Origin: an uncultured Christensenellaceae bacterium
GTDB lineage: Bacteria > Bacillota > Clostridia > Christensenellales > UBA3700
DNA length: 64,000 nt
Assembly (NCBI GenBank): GCA_944381325.1
Contig: CALWKS010000006.1
Location: 1 to 64,000, forward strand
Direction of reading: 5' to 3'
Positions 11,101 to 18,042 of this stretch are shown one piece after another. Each line of letters begins with the position of its first letter. Within the stretch, counting starts at the first letter, position 1. Under the pieces are notes generated by a model. That model saw only the letters and a program-made list of their open reading frames with translations, did no database searches and was not told the origin of the DNA. Both the position numbers and the translations under genes were made by a program.

Positions 11101-11397
11101 GGACAGCTTGTCCTTGTTCTTTTCTATAACCATTCTGAGGAGCATTACCGCGCCTTGCGCAGAAAGATAGTCGTTCATCTTCGCGCCCATCGTCTTGTTA
11201 GCCAGGCGTGAAAAACTGACGACTTCTATATCGAAGCAAGCCGTAAGGTTGAGATAGTCCATCACAGCTTTTTCGTAATAGAGCATAAAGCGGTCGGGCA
11301 CTATCAGAAGCTGCCTCTTTCCGTTTCCTCTCCTCTCTTTTATCTTCTCGAAAACGGCGGTGCAATCAAGCGTATCGCCGATATAAAATTCTACCAT
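8146..11397 (-). CDS. addB: ATP-dependent helicase/nuclease subunit B
   Basis: AddB, 1083 residues, is the second nuclease subunit of AddAB. The C-terminal nuclease shows GRIDRVD and IIDYKSA. The Fe-S cluster ligands are the Cys in KCPFMHY plus the C-x2-C-x5-C set in CDYCEYSEVC near the C-terminus, as in Bacillus AddB. In Bacillus the N-terminus carries a Walker A (GRSGSGKT); here the aligned segment is GDTLDCTAV, so the P-loop is lost. The ATG at 11397 has no Shine-Dalgarno and lies 6 nt after a consensus -10 box, suggesting a leaderless message. The gene heads the addBA operon and is divergent from the lipoprotein at 11522. Confidence 0.95.
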   Translation of the reverse strand: MVEFYIGDTLDCTAVFEKIKERRGNGKRQLLIVPDRFMLYYEKAVMDYLNLTACFDIEVVSFSRLANKTMGAKMNDYLSAQGAVMLLRMVIEKNKDKLSCFRGAYNNADFASEIYAVISQIRNSGVSSDKIEEILPSLPIKNLNKSKDIVLLYKGYVEELNSGYTDGSSKLEALTDSIAEYGMQDCDVYISDYLYLSNVQRKICEKLFAGANYCGVFMVCKEGADNARIYPSRCLQTLIERARICGCNPKIHRLPSKLSGDKKVMSDELFAYGGKSFESDGSTRVYVAESAEEEVRRVAREIKRKVVREGARFMDFAVVCCDVATYAPIVERVFKNVGINYFFDKKEALETQAATRLISGAFRTVARGFRRKDVVELAKNAILGLDFSKVCAFENFCIKYGIDNQRFNSVFKIGENDVDYSAAEEIRSYLCDVLSCFTLRNATAEEYYAELTAFLEKTCFDARNESYTQKLKESGDEVAYNCAVQTTEKLKDIFSRSVRLLGDCRLSVNSYINIISSAVASTEISLVPLYIDCVFVGESRESRYDGVKVMYVLGASQGTLPPEHGDNGIFAGKESRAWAACGVVVEPDVKEQNNAERLNTLMFLLKPSEALEISYSRYSSKGEQLSESVVVKQLCELLSLKKLRPPKTEALWDTARYAEYFAGSGNVLDELIQYKLYQDMGIRHDDREQYDALFAIAKEKYGDSVETLLEGERAEDYINPDRATVWKGGHTSSSQIEKYMKCPFMHYMDYVLRVHPREKAELKVRDMGSIIHEVLQIFFSSCDYRSMSAADIKKKVLSIAKEVLEKEEYRQMSAIPHLKGEIAEIKQRCVFLIQTLCERMKNSDFEPVILEEAFGMGGKYEPIKVRLRNKTVDLLGRIDRVDRYGDYITIIDYKSAASITFSLPQVMYGERIQLFIYMKALAGQLGAKPAGVFYLPVNNKFLSESTSDGRFKYVGFINTDEEILSHFDRVFDSPVNGVESRLYPVKRSSSRGHEGEIAATSGGVATTPERFSMLCDYVERLVAKAAEEIDEGFIKPSPTDRACDYCEYSEVCMFSVSGASKREIKDGKKFENYSFFTEANDEQ

Positions 11398-11403
11398 ACA
11401 ATC

Positions 11404-11432
11404 ATTATACCGACAAAAAACGACGTTTGCAA
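11404..11432 (-). promoter_or_regulatory. addBA promoter, placed for a leaderless mRNA
   Basis: Minus strand: -35 TTGCAA (11432-11427), 17-nt spacer, -10 TATAAT (11409-11404). Only 6 nt (GATTGT) separate the -10 from the addB ATG, so transcription should begin at or within 1-2 nt of the start codon. Confidence 0.7.
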
Positions 11433-11484
11433 TACTATTACGTCCGTTTTAACGTACGCCAAAGCAAATAATGGATAAAATTAA

Positions 11485-11512
11485 TTGATAAAAATAAAAT
11501 ATATGATATAAT
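11485..11512 (+). promoter_or_regulatory. Promoter of the lipoprotein gene at 11522
   Basis: -35 TTGATA (11485-11490), 16-nt spacer, -10 TATAAT (11507-11512). The ATG follows 9 nt after the -10 with no ribosome-binding site, so the leader would be 0-3 nt. Confidence 0.65.
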
Positions 11513-11521
11513 AAAAATACT

Positions 11522-12391
11522 ATGAAAAAGTTTATTTTTGCAATCGTAACAGTAGTTATCATATGCGTCCTCGGAGTTACTCTCGCGGGCTGCAACAGCG
11601 CTACCCCCACGCAGAAACTGCTTTCCAACAGCAGAGCCTGGACAAGCGACAAGACGGACGAAACTCTCGTATATGACGTGATTTATAAAAGCGCCACTCC
11701 CGAGCAGGTCAAAGGCACGATGACCGTAAACGTTAAGAGCTACAACAAAGAGAGCGTAACCATCGGAGAATGGACGCTCAATGACGCTGTCGGATACGTC
11801 GCTACCACCGAGCTCGTAATGGACAACGGCGATACGAAGACATCGAAGGCTTATTTCACCACCACAATTCAGGTCAAATACGCCGAATCCACTCAGACTA
11901 TAGCCGGCGTAACAAGCGGATACAAGGCTGAATATAAAAACGAAAGATGCTATTACACTACTTTCGAAGGAAGCGGAGAAGCAAAAAAAGAAACTTCGGG
12001 AGAACTCAAAGTCGGCGAATTTTACGAATCTCCTTACATCGACAACGCTATTCTCTACCAGGTAGCGAGATGTATGCCTGATTCAGTCTCTTCATTCACT
12101 TTCAACGTTCCCGACGTTACGCTTGGCGAAACTCAGAGCGTAACGATAAGCATGTCGCGTTCTTCAACGATCAAGATCAAAGCCGCTGACGAAAATCAGA
12201 CTGAATACGATTGTTATTACACAAAAATTATGCTCAACCGCACCTTCCCCGGATCGGGCGAGAACCTCACGTGCGCGATAGCAAAAAATCCCTATCCTTC
12301 TGCAGAAGATCCGCAGATCAACAATATGATCGTACAGATTTCTGAAGGAGACACGCTTTACACTTTAAAAAGCGCAACCAACGTTCAGTAA
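11522..12391 (+). CDS. Putative secreted lipoprotein, function unknown
   Basis: A 289-residue protein with a classic lipoprotein signal: basic MKK, a hydrophobic stretch (residues 4-21), and the lipobox LAGC with Cys at about residue 24. It should be anchored outside the cytoplasmic membrane. The mature part is rich in Thr, Ser, Lys and beta-type segments (for example VKGTMTVNV and TIQVKYA) with no recognisable catalytic motif. I do not recognise the family. It has its own promoter, no visible Shine-Dalgarno, and a strong terminator 17 nt after the stop, so it is monocistronic. It is divergent from addB. Confidence 0.85.
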   Translation: MKKFIFAIVTVVIICVLGVTLAGCNSATPTQKLLSNSRAWTSDKTDETLVYDVIYKSATPEQVKGTMTVNVKSYNKESVTIGEWTLNDAVGYVATTELVMDNGDTKTSKAYFTTTIQVKYAESTQTIAGVTSGYKAEYKNERCYYTTFEGSGEAKKETSGELKVGEFYESPYIDNAILYQVARCMPDSVSSFTFNVPDVTLGETQSVTISMSRSSTIKIKAADENQTEYDCYYTKIMLNRTFPGSGENLTCAIAKNPYPSAEDPQINNMIVQISEGDTLYTLKSATNVQ

Positions 12392-12407
12392 CGAGAATGA
12401 TAAGAAG

Positions 12408-12430
12408 AGAGCCGAAAGGCTCTTTTTTTT
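12408..12430 (+). terminator. Rho-independent terminator
   Basis: Perfect 6-bp stem AGAGCC/GGCTCT with a GAAA tetraloop, followed by eight Ts. It ends the lipoprotein transcript. Confidence 0.92.
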
Positions 12431-12542
12431 ATGCCTTGAAACAAACACAACCAAATTGCAACGCATTTATCGTTTTACCCGCATAAGCTCTGTTTGAAAG
12501 CATAATGCACCTTGTCTACGCATACATTATGACGGGTGGATT

Positions 12543-13466
12543 ATGTCTAAGTTTTATTTTGATTTAAAGAGCGGATTTGTAACAGCAGACGGTGCGCTGA
12601 CCGGAAGCGGATTTGAAAAAGACAACGCTTTCGCTCTGGGATATTTTTGCGACGGCTCAGAACCTCTTTTTGCAGCGATAGGAAAACACCCTGAAAAAGC
12701 TGCTTCAGAAAAACTCAGCGTTTGCGATATGGGTGAGCGATGTTATTTTCTTTCTTTCAATCCCTCCCCTGCCAATTACGGAGAAGCTGAAATTCTGTTT
12801 CAAATAACGTGCATTGCAGGCAATGTATCTCACCTTATAACCTGTTGCAGACGAGGCGGAATAATCCTTGTCGCAGAAACCAGCGAAGAGATATTTGAGA
12901 TTCCCTGTCCGTGCGCCCTGTCTGACATCAAGGTAAGCGCAGTAACGTTAAAAAAAGGACATATCCTCCGGATCACTGCGTGCGCAGGAGAGAAAAAACT
13001 TCTTGCAATGCTGTATTATTCAGGCGATTACCTTCCTCTTATTACAACTTTCTGCGACTCCTTTACTTTTGACGGGTCAGACATTATCTGCACAGAATAC
13101 CTCGGAGGATGCAATTGCTGTTCACGCACGCGAAGACTCGAATATTCTAAAGGTGCGTTTTGTGAAAGAGAGTTGTCTTTTGTATACAAACGCAATCACG
13201 ACTATCCCGACGAGCTTATTCCATACGTATTTCTTGAAAAACTGCTTTTCCGCGACAACGCAGGCGCAGAAGACTATCTGAGAAGAGGTCTCACTGTTTC
13301 TGCCGTAAAAGATATCCTGGGCGATTTCGACTGTATAGCAGATTTTGAATTTCTGCCCTACCGCCGTTTCGTGGCAGGAGTATACAAACGCGCTCCGTAT
13401 TGCAAAGTAAGATATTTCGACTTTTGCGTAACCGACGGACTTATTTCTGACATTTCGCCGTGCTGA
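12543..13466 (+). CDS. Cysteine-rich protein of unknown function
   Basis: A 307-residue protein with no signal peptide or membrane segment and no family I recognise. Its outstanding feature is 19 cysteines (about 6 percent), including adjacent pairs (residues TCC and NCC) and the cluster GGCNCCSR in the middle. Cytoplasmic location with so many Cys could indicate metal or Fe-S binding, but the spacing matches no standard motif. GGTGG lies 5 nt before the ATG. It is monocistronic between two terminators (12408-12430 and 13513-13533). The repeated short beta-like segments suggest a folded domain rather than low complexity. Confidence 0.75.
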   Translation: MSKFYFDLKSGFVTADGALTGSGFEKDNAFALGYFCDGSEPLFAAIGKHPEKAASEKLSVCDMGERCYFLSFNPSPANYGEAEILFQITCIAGNVSHLITCCRRGGIILVAETSEEIFEIPCPCALSDIKVSAVTLKKGHILRITACAGEKKLLAMLYYSGDYLPLITTFCDSFTFDGSDIICTEYLGGCNCCSRTRRLEYSKGAFCERELSFVYKRNHDYPDELIPYVFLEKLLFRDNAGAEDYLRRGLTVSAVKDILGDFDCIADFEFLPYRRFVAGVYKRAPYCKVRYFDFCVTDGLISDISPC

Positions 13467-13512
13467 TTAAACGAATTTTTACTTTCAATCTTTGACAAAC
13501 CGATAAAAAAAT

Positions 13513-13533
13513 CCGCCAAACGGCGGCTTTTTT
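13513..13533 (+). terminator. Rho-independent terminator
   Basis: Stem CCGCC/GGCGG with a 4-nt loop, then C and six Ts, 46 nt after the stop of the cysteine-rich gene. Confidence 0.85.
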
Positions 13534-13635
13534 ATTATAAATCAACAATCTCACCCCTTTTCGCCGCGATTTTACATATTTTTTTAATAATTGTTCAACA
13601 ATATATGTTATCATCTATATGGTGAGGTGAACATA

Positions 13636-14403
13636 ATGACATTTATTTTAAGCGCAAGCATGGATACTCTGCAAATTGCTCTGCTTATCGTATCGGCTTG
13701 CTTCTTACCTTTGATAATCTGGATGATGGTGGCAGGCATACAGGTCAGATCCCGCTTTGCAAAATACTCTCAGGTCCCTTCTCAGAAAGGATATTCAGGC
13801 GCGGAAGCGGCGCGCGCGATACTGGACGCCAATGGTATGAGAGACGTGCAGATTGTGCGTTGTGCAGGCAGTCTTACCGACCATTACGACCCCACCACCC
13901 GCACCGTTGCCCTTTCACAGGCTACCTACGACAGCAGATCTGTAGCCGCAATAGGCGTAGCGGCACACGAAGTAGGACACGCAATTCAGCATGAAGAGGA
14001 TTACGCACCCGTAAAAGTACGTACAAAACTCGTGCCCGTAGTCAACTTTACGGCAAAACTCAGCATGCCGCTCATACTCCTCGCTTTTGTGTTCGAGATT
14101 CTGGGATATTTCAGCAACTTCTCGATGAAGCTGTCCACGTTCTTCCTGGGACTTGCGGTAGTATGTTATTTCTTCTACTGCCTGTTTACATTCATTACTC
14201 TGCCCACTGAGTACAACGCAAGCTCGCGTGCGAAAAAACAGCTCGTAGAATGCGGAATACTGACAGAAGAAGAAGTTGCGGACGCTTCAGTAGTCCTCAA
14301 CGCGGCAGCAAAGACATATCTGGTAAGTTTTGCATTCTCTCTTGTGCAGATGCTGAGACTTCTTCTTATCGTGCTTATCAGAAGAAACAGAAACAACAAC
14401 TGA
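13636..14403 (+). CDS. Membrane zinc metallopeptidase, YugP family
   Basis: A 255-residue neutral zinc metallopeptidase of the YugP type (Zn_peptidase_2 family), an integral membrane protein conserved in Bacillota. A membrane helix spans about residues 12-34. The zinc site HEVGH is at 111-115, within AAHEVGHAIQH. Two further helices lie at about 140-165 and 174-198, and a fourth near 235-252. The start at ATG 13636 is chosen over the upstream in-frame ATG (13591) because GAGGTG sits 8 nt before it. Substrates of this family are unknown. The gene is convergent with rplI across a bidirectional terminator. Confidence 0.88.
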   Translation: MTFILSASMDTLQIALLIVSACFLPLIIWMMVAGIQVRSRFAKYSQVPSQKGYSGAEAARAILDANGMRDVQIVRCAGSLTDHYDPTTRTVALSQATYDSRSVAAIGVAAHEVGHAIQHEEDYAPVKVRTKLVPVVNFTAKLSMPLILLAFVFEILGYFSNFSMKLSTFFLGLAVVCYFFYCLFTFITLPTEYNASSRAKKQLVECGILTEEEVADASVVLNAAAKTYLVSFAFSLVQMLRLLLIVLIRRNRNNN

Positions 14404-14430
14404 CATCATCCGTTATTTATTGCATTAAAA

Positions 14431-14468
14431 ACGCGCCGCTCAATTACAAGCGGCGCGTCTCATTTTTA
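14431..14468. terminator. Bidirectional terminator between the YugP-type gene and rplI
   Basis: A 10-bp perfect stem (ACGCGCCGCT/AGCGGCGCGT) with an 8-nt loop. Ts follow on both strands (CTCATTTTT on plus, TTTTTAA on minus), so it serves both convergent genes. Confidence 0.88.
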
Positions 14469-14486
14469 TTCGTTAATAAATTATGA

Positions 14487-14933
14487 TTACTGAAGAGGCT
14501 GAACCTTTACGTTGATGAAGGTATTAACTCCTGCCATCAAACGAAGCTCTACCTGATAGTTGCCCACCGCCTTGATGGGGTCAGACAAAAGTATCTTTTT
14601 CTTCTCCACGTCATAACCTATCTCAGCAAGTCTTTCAGAGATTTCTTTAGACGTAACGGCTCCGAACGCTTTGCCGTTTTCTCCGCAACGGATCTTTACG
14701 TCGACGGCAAGCCCTTTAAGTCTCTTTGCCTGCTCAACCGCGTTGTCGTATTCTTCCTTTCTGCGCTTCTCTTCAGCCGCGTGTTTCTGCTTTGTCTCGT
14801 TTATTACAGAAGCTGTCGCTTCAATCGCCATCTTTTTCTTTATAAGAAAGTTGCGCGCATAGCCGTCGTTTACGTCTATGATTTCGCCCTTCTTTCCCTG
14901 ACCTTTAACGTCCATTAAAAGTAATACTTTCAT
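14487..14933 (-). CDS. rplI: 50S ribosomal protein L9
   Basis: 148 residues, normal for bL9. The N-terminal domain begins [17 protein letters not shown] and contains the family signature around GYARNFLI. A long charged connecting helix (about residues 45-75) leads to the C-terminal rRNA-binding domain ([12 protein letters not shown]). The longer upstream reading frame is rejected. ATG 14933 fits the family N-terminus, has AGGA upstream, and lies just after a promoter. It stands alone rather than in the rpsF-ssb-rpsR cluster. Confidence 0.97.
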   Translation of the reverse strand: MKVLLLMDVKGQGKKGEIIDVNDGYARNFLIKKKMAIEATASVINETKQKHAAEEKRRKEEYDNAVEQAKRLKGLAVDVKIRCGENGKAFGAVTSKEISERLAEIGYDVEKKKILLSDPIKAVGNYQVELRLMAGVNTFINVKVQPLQ

Positions 14934-14959
14934 ATATGTCCTGCCTTGTCTTTTTCTAT

Positions 14960-14988
14960 ATGATAACATACGCGCGCGCAGTTTGCAA
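14960..14988 (-). promoter_or_regulatory. rplI promoter
   Basis: Minus strand: -35 TTGCAA (14988-14983), 17-nt spacer, -10 TATCAT (14965-14960). The start is predicted near 14953, about 20 nt before the ATG. Confidence 0.65.
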
Positions 14989-15096
14989 CAACACTCAGCG
15001 ATTTCCCGCCGCAAAATAAGCTGAAAAACGCATATATACCGCCTCCCTGCATTAAAAGCAACTTATTGTAAATACTAGCGACGGGAGGTGATAAAC

Positions 15097-15408
15097 TTGA
15101 AAGGACTCAGATGTACCACTTGCAATTGTGAATTCAACCGTGCCTGCCACTGCAACGCAGGCGTTATCAAAGTCAGCAAAAGCGGTGTATGCGAAACAAA
15201 GCAGAAAAGACGTTACGGCATAATTCAGCAGAACAGCGTAAATATCGAAGCCGCAAAGGATTTTGATTATGACGACGGCAAAGAACTTCTGATTCAGTGC
15301 GACTGCGCGGAATGCACTTTCAATAAAAACCGTCTTTGCACAGGCAACATAGTCAACATGGGCGACGGACTCACGCGTACAAAGTGTTTTTCAAAAGCAA
15401 AGAAGTAA
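15097..15408 (+). CDS. DUF1540 domain protein (two Cys-rich repeats)
   Basis: A 103-residue protein with two copies of the DUF1540 type cysteine motif. The first is C-x2-C-x-C-x5-C-x-C (LRCTTCNCEFNRACHC) near the N-terminus, and the second is CDCAECTFNKNRLCTG in the C-terminal half. This family is common in spore-forming Clostridia and is thought to bind metal; function is unknown. I choose TTG at 15097 as the start because GGGAGGTGAT, a near-perfect anti-Shine-Dalgarno match, lies 6 nt upstream and overlaps the alternative GTG at 15088. Followed by its own terminator. Confidence 0.85.
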   Translation: MKGLRCTTCNCEFNRACHCNAGVIKVSKSGVCETKQKRRYGIIQQNSVNIEAAKDFDYDDGKELLIQCDCAECTFNKNRLCTGNIVNMGDGLTRTKCFSKAKK

Positions 15409-15416
15409 TGCAAAAA

Positions 15417-15449
15417 ACGCTCCTGCAAACACAGGAGCGTAAATTTTAT
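15417..15449 (+). terminator. Terminator of the DUF1540 gene
   Basis: 9-bp perfect stem ACGCTCCTG/CAGGAGCGT with a 6-nt loop, then AAATTTTAT. On the minus strand the same stem is followed by five Ts, so it may also back up the convergent M23 terminator. Confidence 0.7.
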
Positions 15450-15477
15450 AAAAAAAACGACGGACTTCTGTCCGTCG
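15450..15477 (-). terminator. Terminator of the M23 gene
   Basis: 8-bp perfect stem CGACGGAC/GTCCGTCG with a 4-nt loop. On the minus strand it is followed by a run of eight Ts. It lies directly after the stop of the M23 gene. Confidence 0.9.
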
Positions 15478-15487
15478 CTTTGCAGGC

Positions 15488-16159
15488 TTACTTGTCGCCT
15501 TCCTGCATATATTCCGCAGGGTCGACTCTCACGCCGTCTTTGGTCAGTTCCAGATGCAGATGCGCACCCTGAGCGATTTCTGCAAGCGCGCTGTCGCTTA
15601 TCACGCCGATCTTGTCGCCTTCCTTGATATTGCTTCCTGCGGTGAGACTTACTTCGTCGAGAAGTCTGTACGTTGTCTCATAACCGCCGTCATGCGTTAT
15701 AACTACCGTAGTGCCGTAGAAAGTGTCGGTATCTACCGATTTGACCTTGCCGTCAAAAGGACAATACACTTCGCTTCCTGCCTGAGCTTTCATATCGAGA
15801 CCTTCGTGGGTTGCCCAGTGCTGCATTGTGGGATTGAATACAAGTTCTGTATTGCTGAAGCCGATATCGATGGTGTACTCTTTGAGAATAGTACCGAGAG
15901 CGAACGTCTTTGTTTCGTCTTTGTTGTCATCGTCGTCATCATCGTCGTCGTCCTTGTCTCCGTTTACGTCGTCGTCATCGTCTATTCCTCCGTTGATGGT
16001 AGGATCGGACGGATCTTTGTCCTTAGAACCGTTGACGGCGGCAATTGTGATCATAGTGCCGATAGCAAGCACGCAGACGATTATCAGCACAAAATAAATA
16101 TTGCGCTTGAAAAACGCCAGAACCTTGTTGCTACCGCCTTCCTGATTTGCCTTTTTCAT
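15488..16159 (-). CDS. M23-family membrane-anchored protein, SpoIIQ-like
   Basis: 223 residues: a short basic N-terminus, one membrane helix (about 21-43), an acidic linker made almost wholly of Asp (59-80), and a LytM/M23 domain. The zinc ligands are intact: H118 and D122 (THEGLD), and the H-x-H pair H200/H202 (GAHLHLEL). Single-pass topology with an extracytoplasmic M23 domain matches SpoIIQ, which pairs with SpoIIIAH at engulfment in endospore formers, though a plain cell-wall endopeptidase is possible. It follows the 160-residue YwmB-like gene by 54 nt on the same strand, recalling the ywmB-murAA-spoIID-spoIIQ neighbourhood of Bacillus. Sporulation assignment is inference. Confidence 0.82.
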   Translation of the reverse strand: MKKANQEGGSNKVLAFFKRNIYFVLIIVCVLAIGTMITIAAVNGSKDKDPSDPTINGGIDDDDDVNGDKDDDDDDDDDNKDETKTFALGTILKEYTIDIGFSNTELVFNPTMQHWATHEGLDMKAQAGSEVYCPFDGKVKSVDTDTFYGTTVVITHDGGYETTYRLLDEVSLTAGSNIKEGDKIGVISDSALAEIAQGAHLHLELTKDGVRVDPAEYMQEGDK

Positions 16160-16213
16160 AAAAACCTCCGTTTTTGTTTTTAATTTATCTCGTACAAGCC
16201 TGCGCTTACGATT

Positions 16214-16696
16214 TCAATAACTACCCATGATCAGCGGACAACCTACAACCGTAGAGCCCTCTTTCAGAACGATCTGCATATTCACCGTCTTTCCGTCCGT
16301 CTCAACGCCGTAACCGCAGCCCTGAGAATAAGCGTAAACGATCGTGCAGTCCTGAGTCTTCTGTACTGACAACGACTTTGCGCCGTATGCCTCAAGCACT
16401 TCAGACAAGGTCAGCTCTCTGTCGTAAAAAACTGCCGCACCAAGAATGTTGTCCACTTCCGATACGATTATACCTGCGCCGCGAAGATTGCATCTGTAAA
16501 CGTTGAACGCGCCCGCTTCGGTATATGTATAAACGTCGCTCTCACCTTTGGCGTAAACCTCGACTTTTGCAATGTCTGCGCTAAGCTGAGCGCTGTCCGC
16601 TTTTTCAATAAGTCCTTCCGACGACCTGCCAGTCGCCGTATATGTAATTGCCGCCGCTACCGCAACCGCAAGAATGATCAACATAAACTTTTTCAT
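16214..16696 (-). CDS. Small exported protein, possibly YwmB-like
   Basis: A 160-residue protein with an N-terminal signal or anchor (MKKFMLIILAVAVAAAITY). The remaining ~135 residues are predicted outside the cytoplasm. The C-terminal segment (NMQIVLKEG then GCPLIMGSY) loosely resembles the end of YwmB/TATA-box-binding-like proteins of Bacillota, which sit near spoIID and spoIIQ. The match is by eye and weak. GGTGA precedes the ATG. A 12-nt palindrome (CAACAATTGTTG) lies 15-30 nt upstream of the start. It is probably co-transcribed with the SpoIIQ-like gene downstream. Confidence 0.65.
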   Translation of the reverse strand: MKKFMLIILAVAVAAAITYTATGRSSEGLIEKADSAQLSADIAKVEVYAKGESDVYTYTEAGAFNVYRCNLRGAGIIVSEVDNILGAAVFYDRELTLSEVLEAYGAKSLSVQKTQDCTIVYAYSQGCGYGVETDGKTVNMQIVLKEGSTVVGCPLIMGSY

Positions 16697-16785
16697 ATTT
16701 CACCTGCCTCGCCAACAATTGTTGACAGCTTTTAAAAGGTTTATACAGCGTATTTCCACTGTTTTTTGCTCAATTCTCTGTCCGC

Positions 16786-16814
16786 TTGACTAGCGCGCGG
16801 ACGTATGTTATATT
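16786..16814 (+). promoter_or_regulatory. hisC promoter
   Basis: -35 TTGACT (16786-16791), 17-nt spacer, -10 TATATT (16809-16814). The start is predicted near 16821, giving an 11-nt leader with GAGG as the only Shine-Dalgarno. This rules out the in-frame ATG at 16805, which would lie upstream of the transcript. Confidence 0.7.
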
Positions 16815-16831
16815 TGTTTTGTGAGGTTTAT

Positions 16832-17899
16832 ATGAATTATTTGTCAAGACGTTGCAAATCCATACTTCCTTATACCGCAGGCGAACAGCCGCAGGATAAG
16901 AGATATGTAAAACTCAATACCAACGAATGTCCTTATCCGCCTTCTCCTGAAGTGGAAAAAACTATCAAGGAATTCGATGCCGGAAGACTTCGTCTCTACC
17001 CAGATCCTGAAAACAAGAAACTGGTCGCGGCGATAGCGGACAGACACGGTCTGAGCCCTGAAAACGTATTTGTCGGCAACGGAAGCGACGAAGTGCTGTG
17101 CATGTGCTTTCCCGCGTTCTTCGACGAAAACGACGAGATAGCTTACGCTGACGTAACCTATTCTTTCTATAAAGTATGGGCGCATATGTTTGACGTAAAA
17201 TCGCGCAAAATTCCGCTCGACGACGAATTCAAGCTGCTTCACACAGATTATCTCGATCTTCAGGGAGTCAAAGGCATAATAATCTGCAATCCCAACGCGC
17301 CTACAGGCACGCCTATAGGCAGACTCGATCTGCTCAAAATTGTAGAAAGCAATCCTGACAAACTGGTCATCGTTGACGAAGCTTACGGAGAATTCGCCTC
17401 ATGCAGCGTTGCAAACCGCGTATGCGACTACCCCAACCTTCTCGTAGTAAAAACTTTCAGCAAGGCATACGCTCTTGCAGGAGCGAGATGCGGTTACGCT
17501 CTCGGCAATAAAGCGCTGATAGACGGTCTTAAGCTGGTCAAGAATTCAATGAATTCTTACACTGTAAACGCGCTTACCGAAGCAATCGTAGTTGCCGCTT
17601 TAGAAGACAAAAAATACTACGCAGGAGTTATCGACAAGATCAACGCAGAACGCGAAGAGACTGCAGACGCCCTGAGAGAGATGGACTTCGAAGTGCTTCC
17701 CTCTTCAAGCAATTTTATTTTTGCAAAACACAAACGTCTGTCAGGAAGCGAGATTTATTTTCAGCTCAAAGAAAACGGCGTGCTGGTCAGACATTTCAAG
17801 AGCGACAGGATAAGCGACTTTGTCAGAATTACAATTGGCACTCACGAAGAGATGAAAGTTCTTCTTTCAGAAGTCAAAAAAATCGTAAGACATAAATAA
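16832..17899 (+). CDS. hisC: Histidinol-phosphate aminotransferase-like PLP enzyme
   Basis: 355 residues, a fold-type I aminotransferase of the HisC group. HisC converts imidazole-acetol phosphate and glutamate to histidinol phosphate. Visible features: the N-terminal LNTNECPYPPSP, the GNGSDE phosphate-binding loop, NPNAPTG (about 153-159), the D182/Y185 pair (VDEAYGEF), the Schiff-base Lys K211 in TFSKAYALAGAR, and an Arg near the C-terminus (FVRITIG). No other his genes are nearby, so it may act on another aromatic or phosphorylated keto acid, for example in tyrosine or phenylalanine synthesis. The start at 16832 is fixed by the promoter. Confidence 0.9.
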   Translation: MNYLSRRCKSILPYTAGEQPQDKRYVKLNTNECPYPPSPEVEKTIKEFDAGRLRLYPDPENKKLVAAIADRHGLSPENVFVGNGSDEVLCMCFPAFFDENDEIAYADVTYSFYKVWAHMFDVKSRKIPLDDEFKLLHTDYLDLQGVKGIIICNPNAPTGTPIGRLDLLKIVESNPDKLVIVDEAYGEFASCSVANRVCDYPNLLVVKTFSKAYALAGARCGYALGNKALIDGLKLVKNSMNSYTVNALTEAIVVAALEDKKYYAGVIDKINAEREETADALREMDFEVLPSSSNFIFAKHKRLSGSEIYFQLKENGVLVRHFKSDRISDFVRITIGTHEEMKVLLSEVKKIVRHK

Positions 17900-17929
17900 T
17901 TAATTTTTGATTTAAATACAAATCTAAAA

Positions 17930-17954
17930 AGCGCTTCTTAAGGAGCGCTTTTTT
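17930..17954 (+). terminator. hisC terminator
   Basis: Stem AGCGCTTC/GGAGCGCT (8 bp with one G-T pair), TTAA loop, six Ts. Located 30 nt after the hisC stop. Confidence 0.9.
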
Positions 17955-17969
17955 CATAAACGGAGTTAT

Positions 17970-17978
17970 TTCGACAAA
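17970..17978. promoter_or_regulatory. Possible Spo0A box
   Basis: TTCGACAAA, the reverse complement of the consensus TTTGTCGAA. It lies about 49 nt before a predicted start site (-10 TAAAAT at 18011-18016, weak -35) for the gene at 18043. A 9-mer like this is expected about once per two windows by chance. Confidence 0.35.
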
Positions 17979-18042
17979 AGACGGCATTTTCAGACAGCTT
18001 TTCAGTGATAAAATTGTATTTATCAAAAAGACGGAGAACTGT

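Noticed and set aside
16805..16831. Upstream ATG of hisC
   Set aside because: It falls between the -35 and -10 of the hisC promoter, so it is not transcribed.
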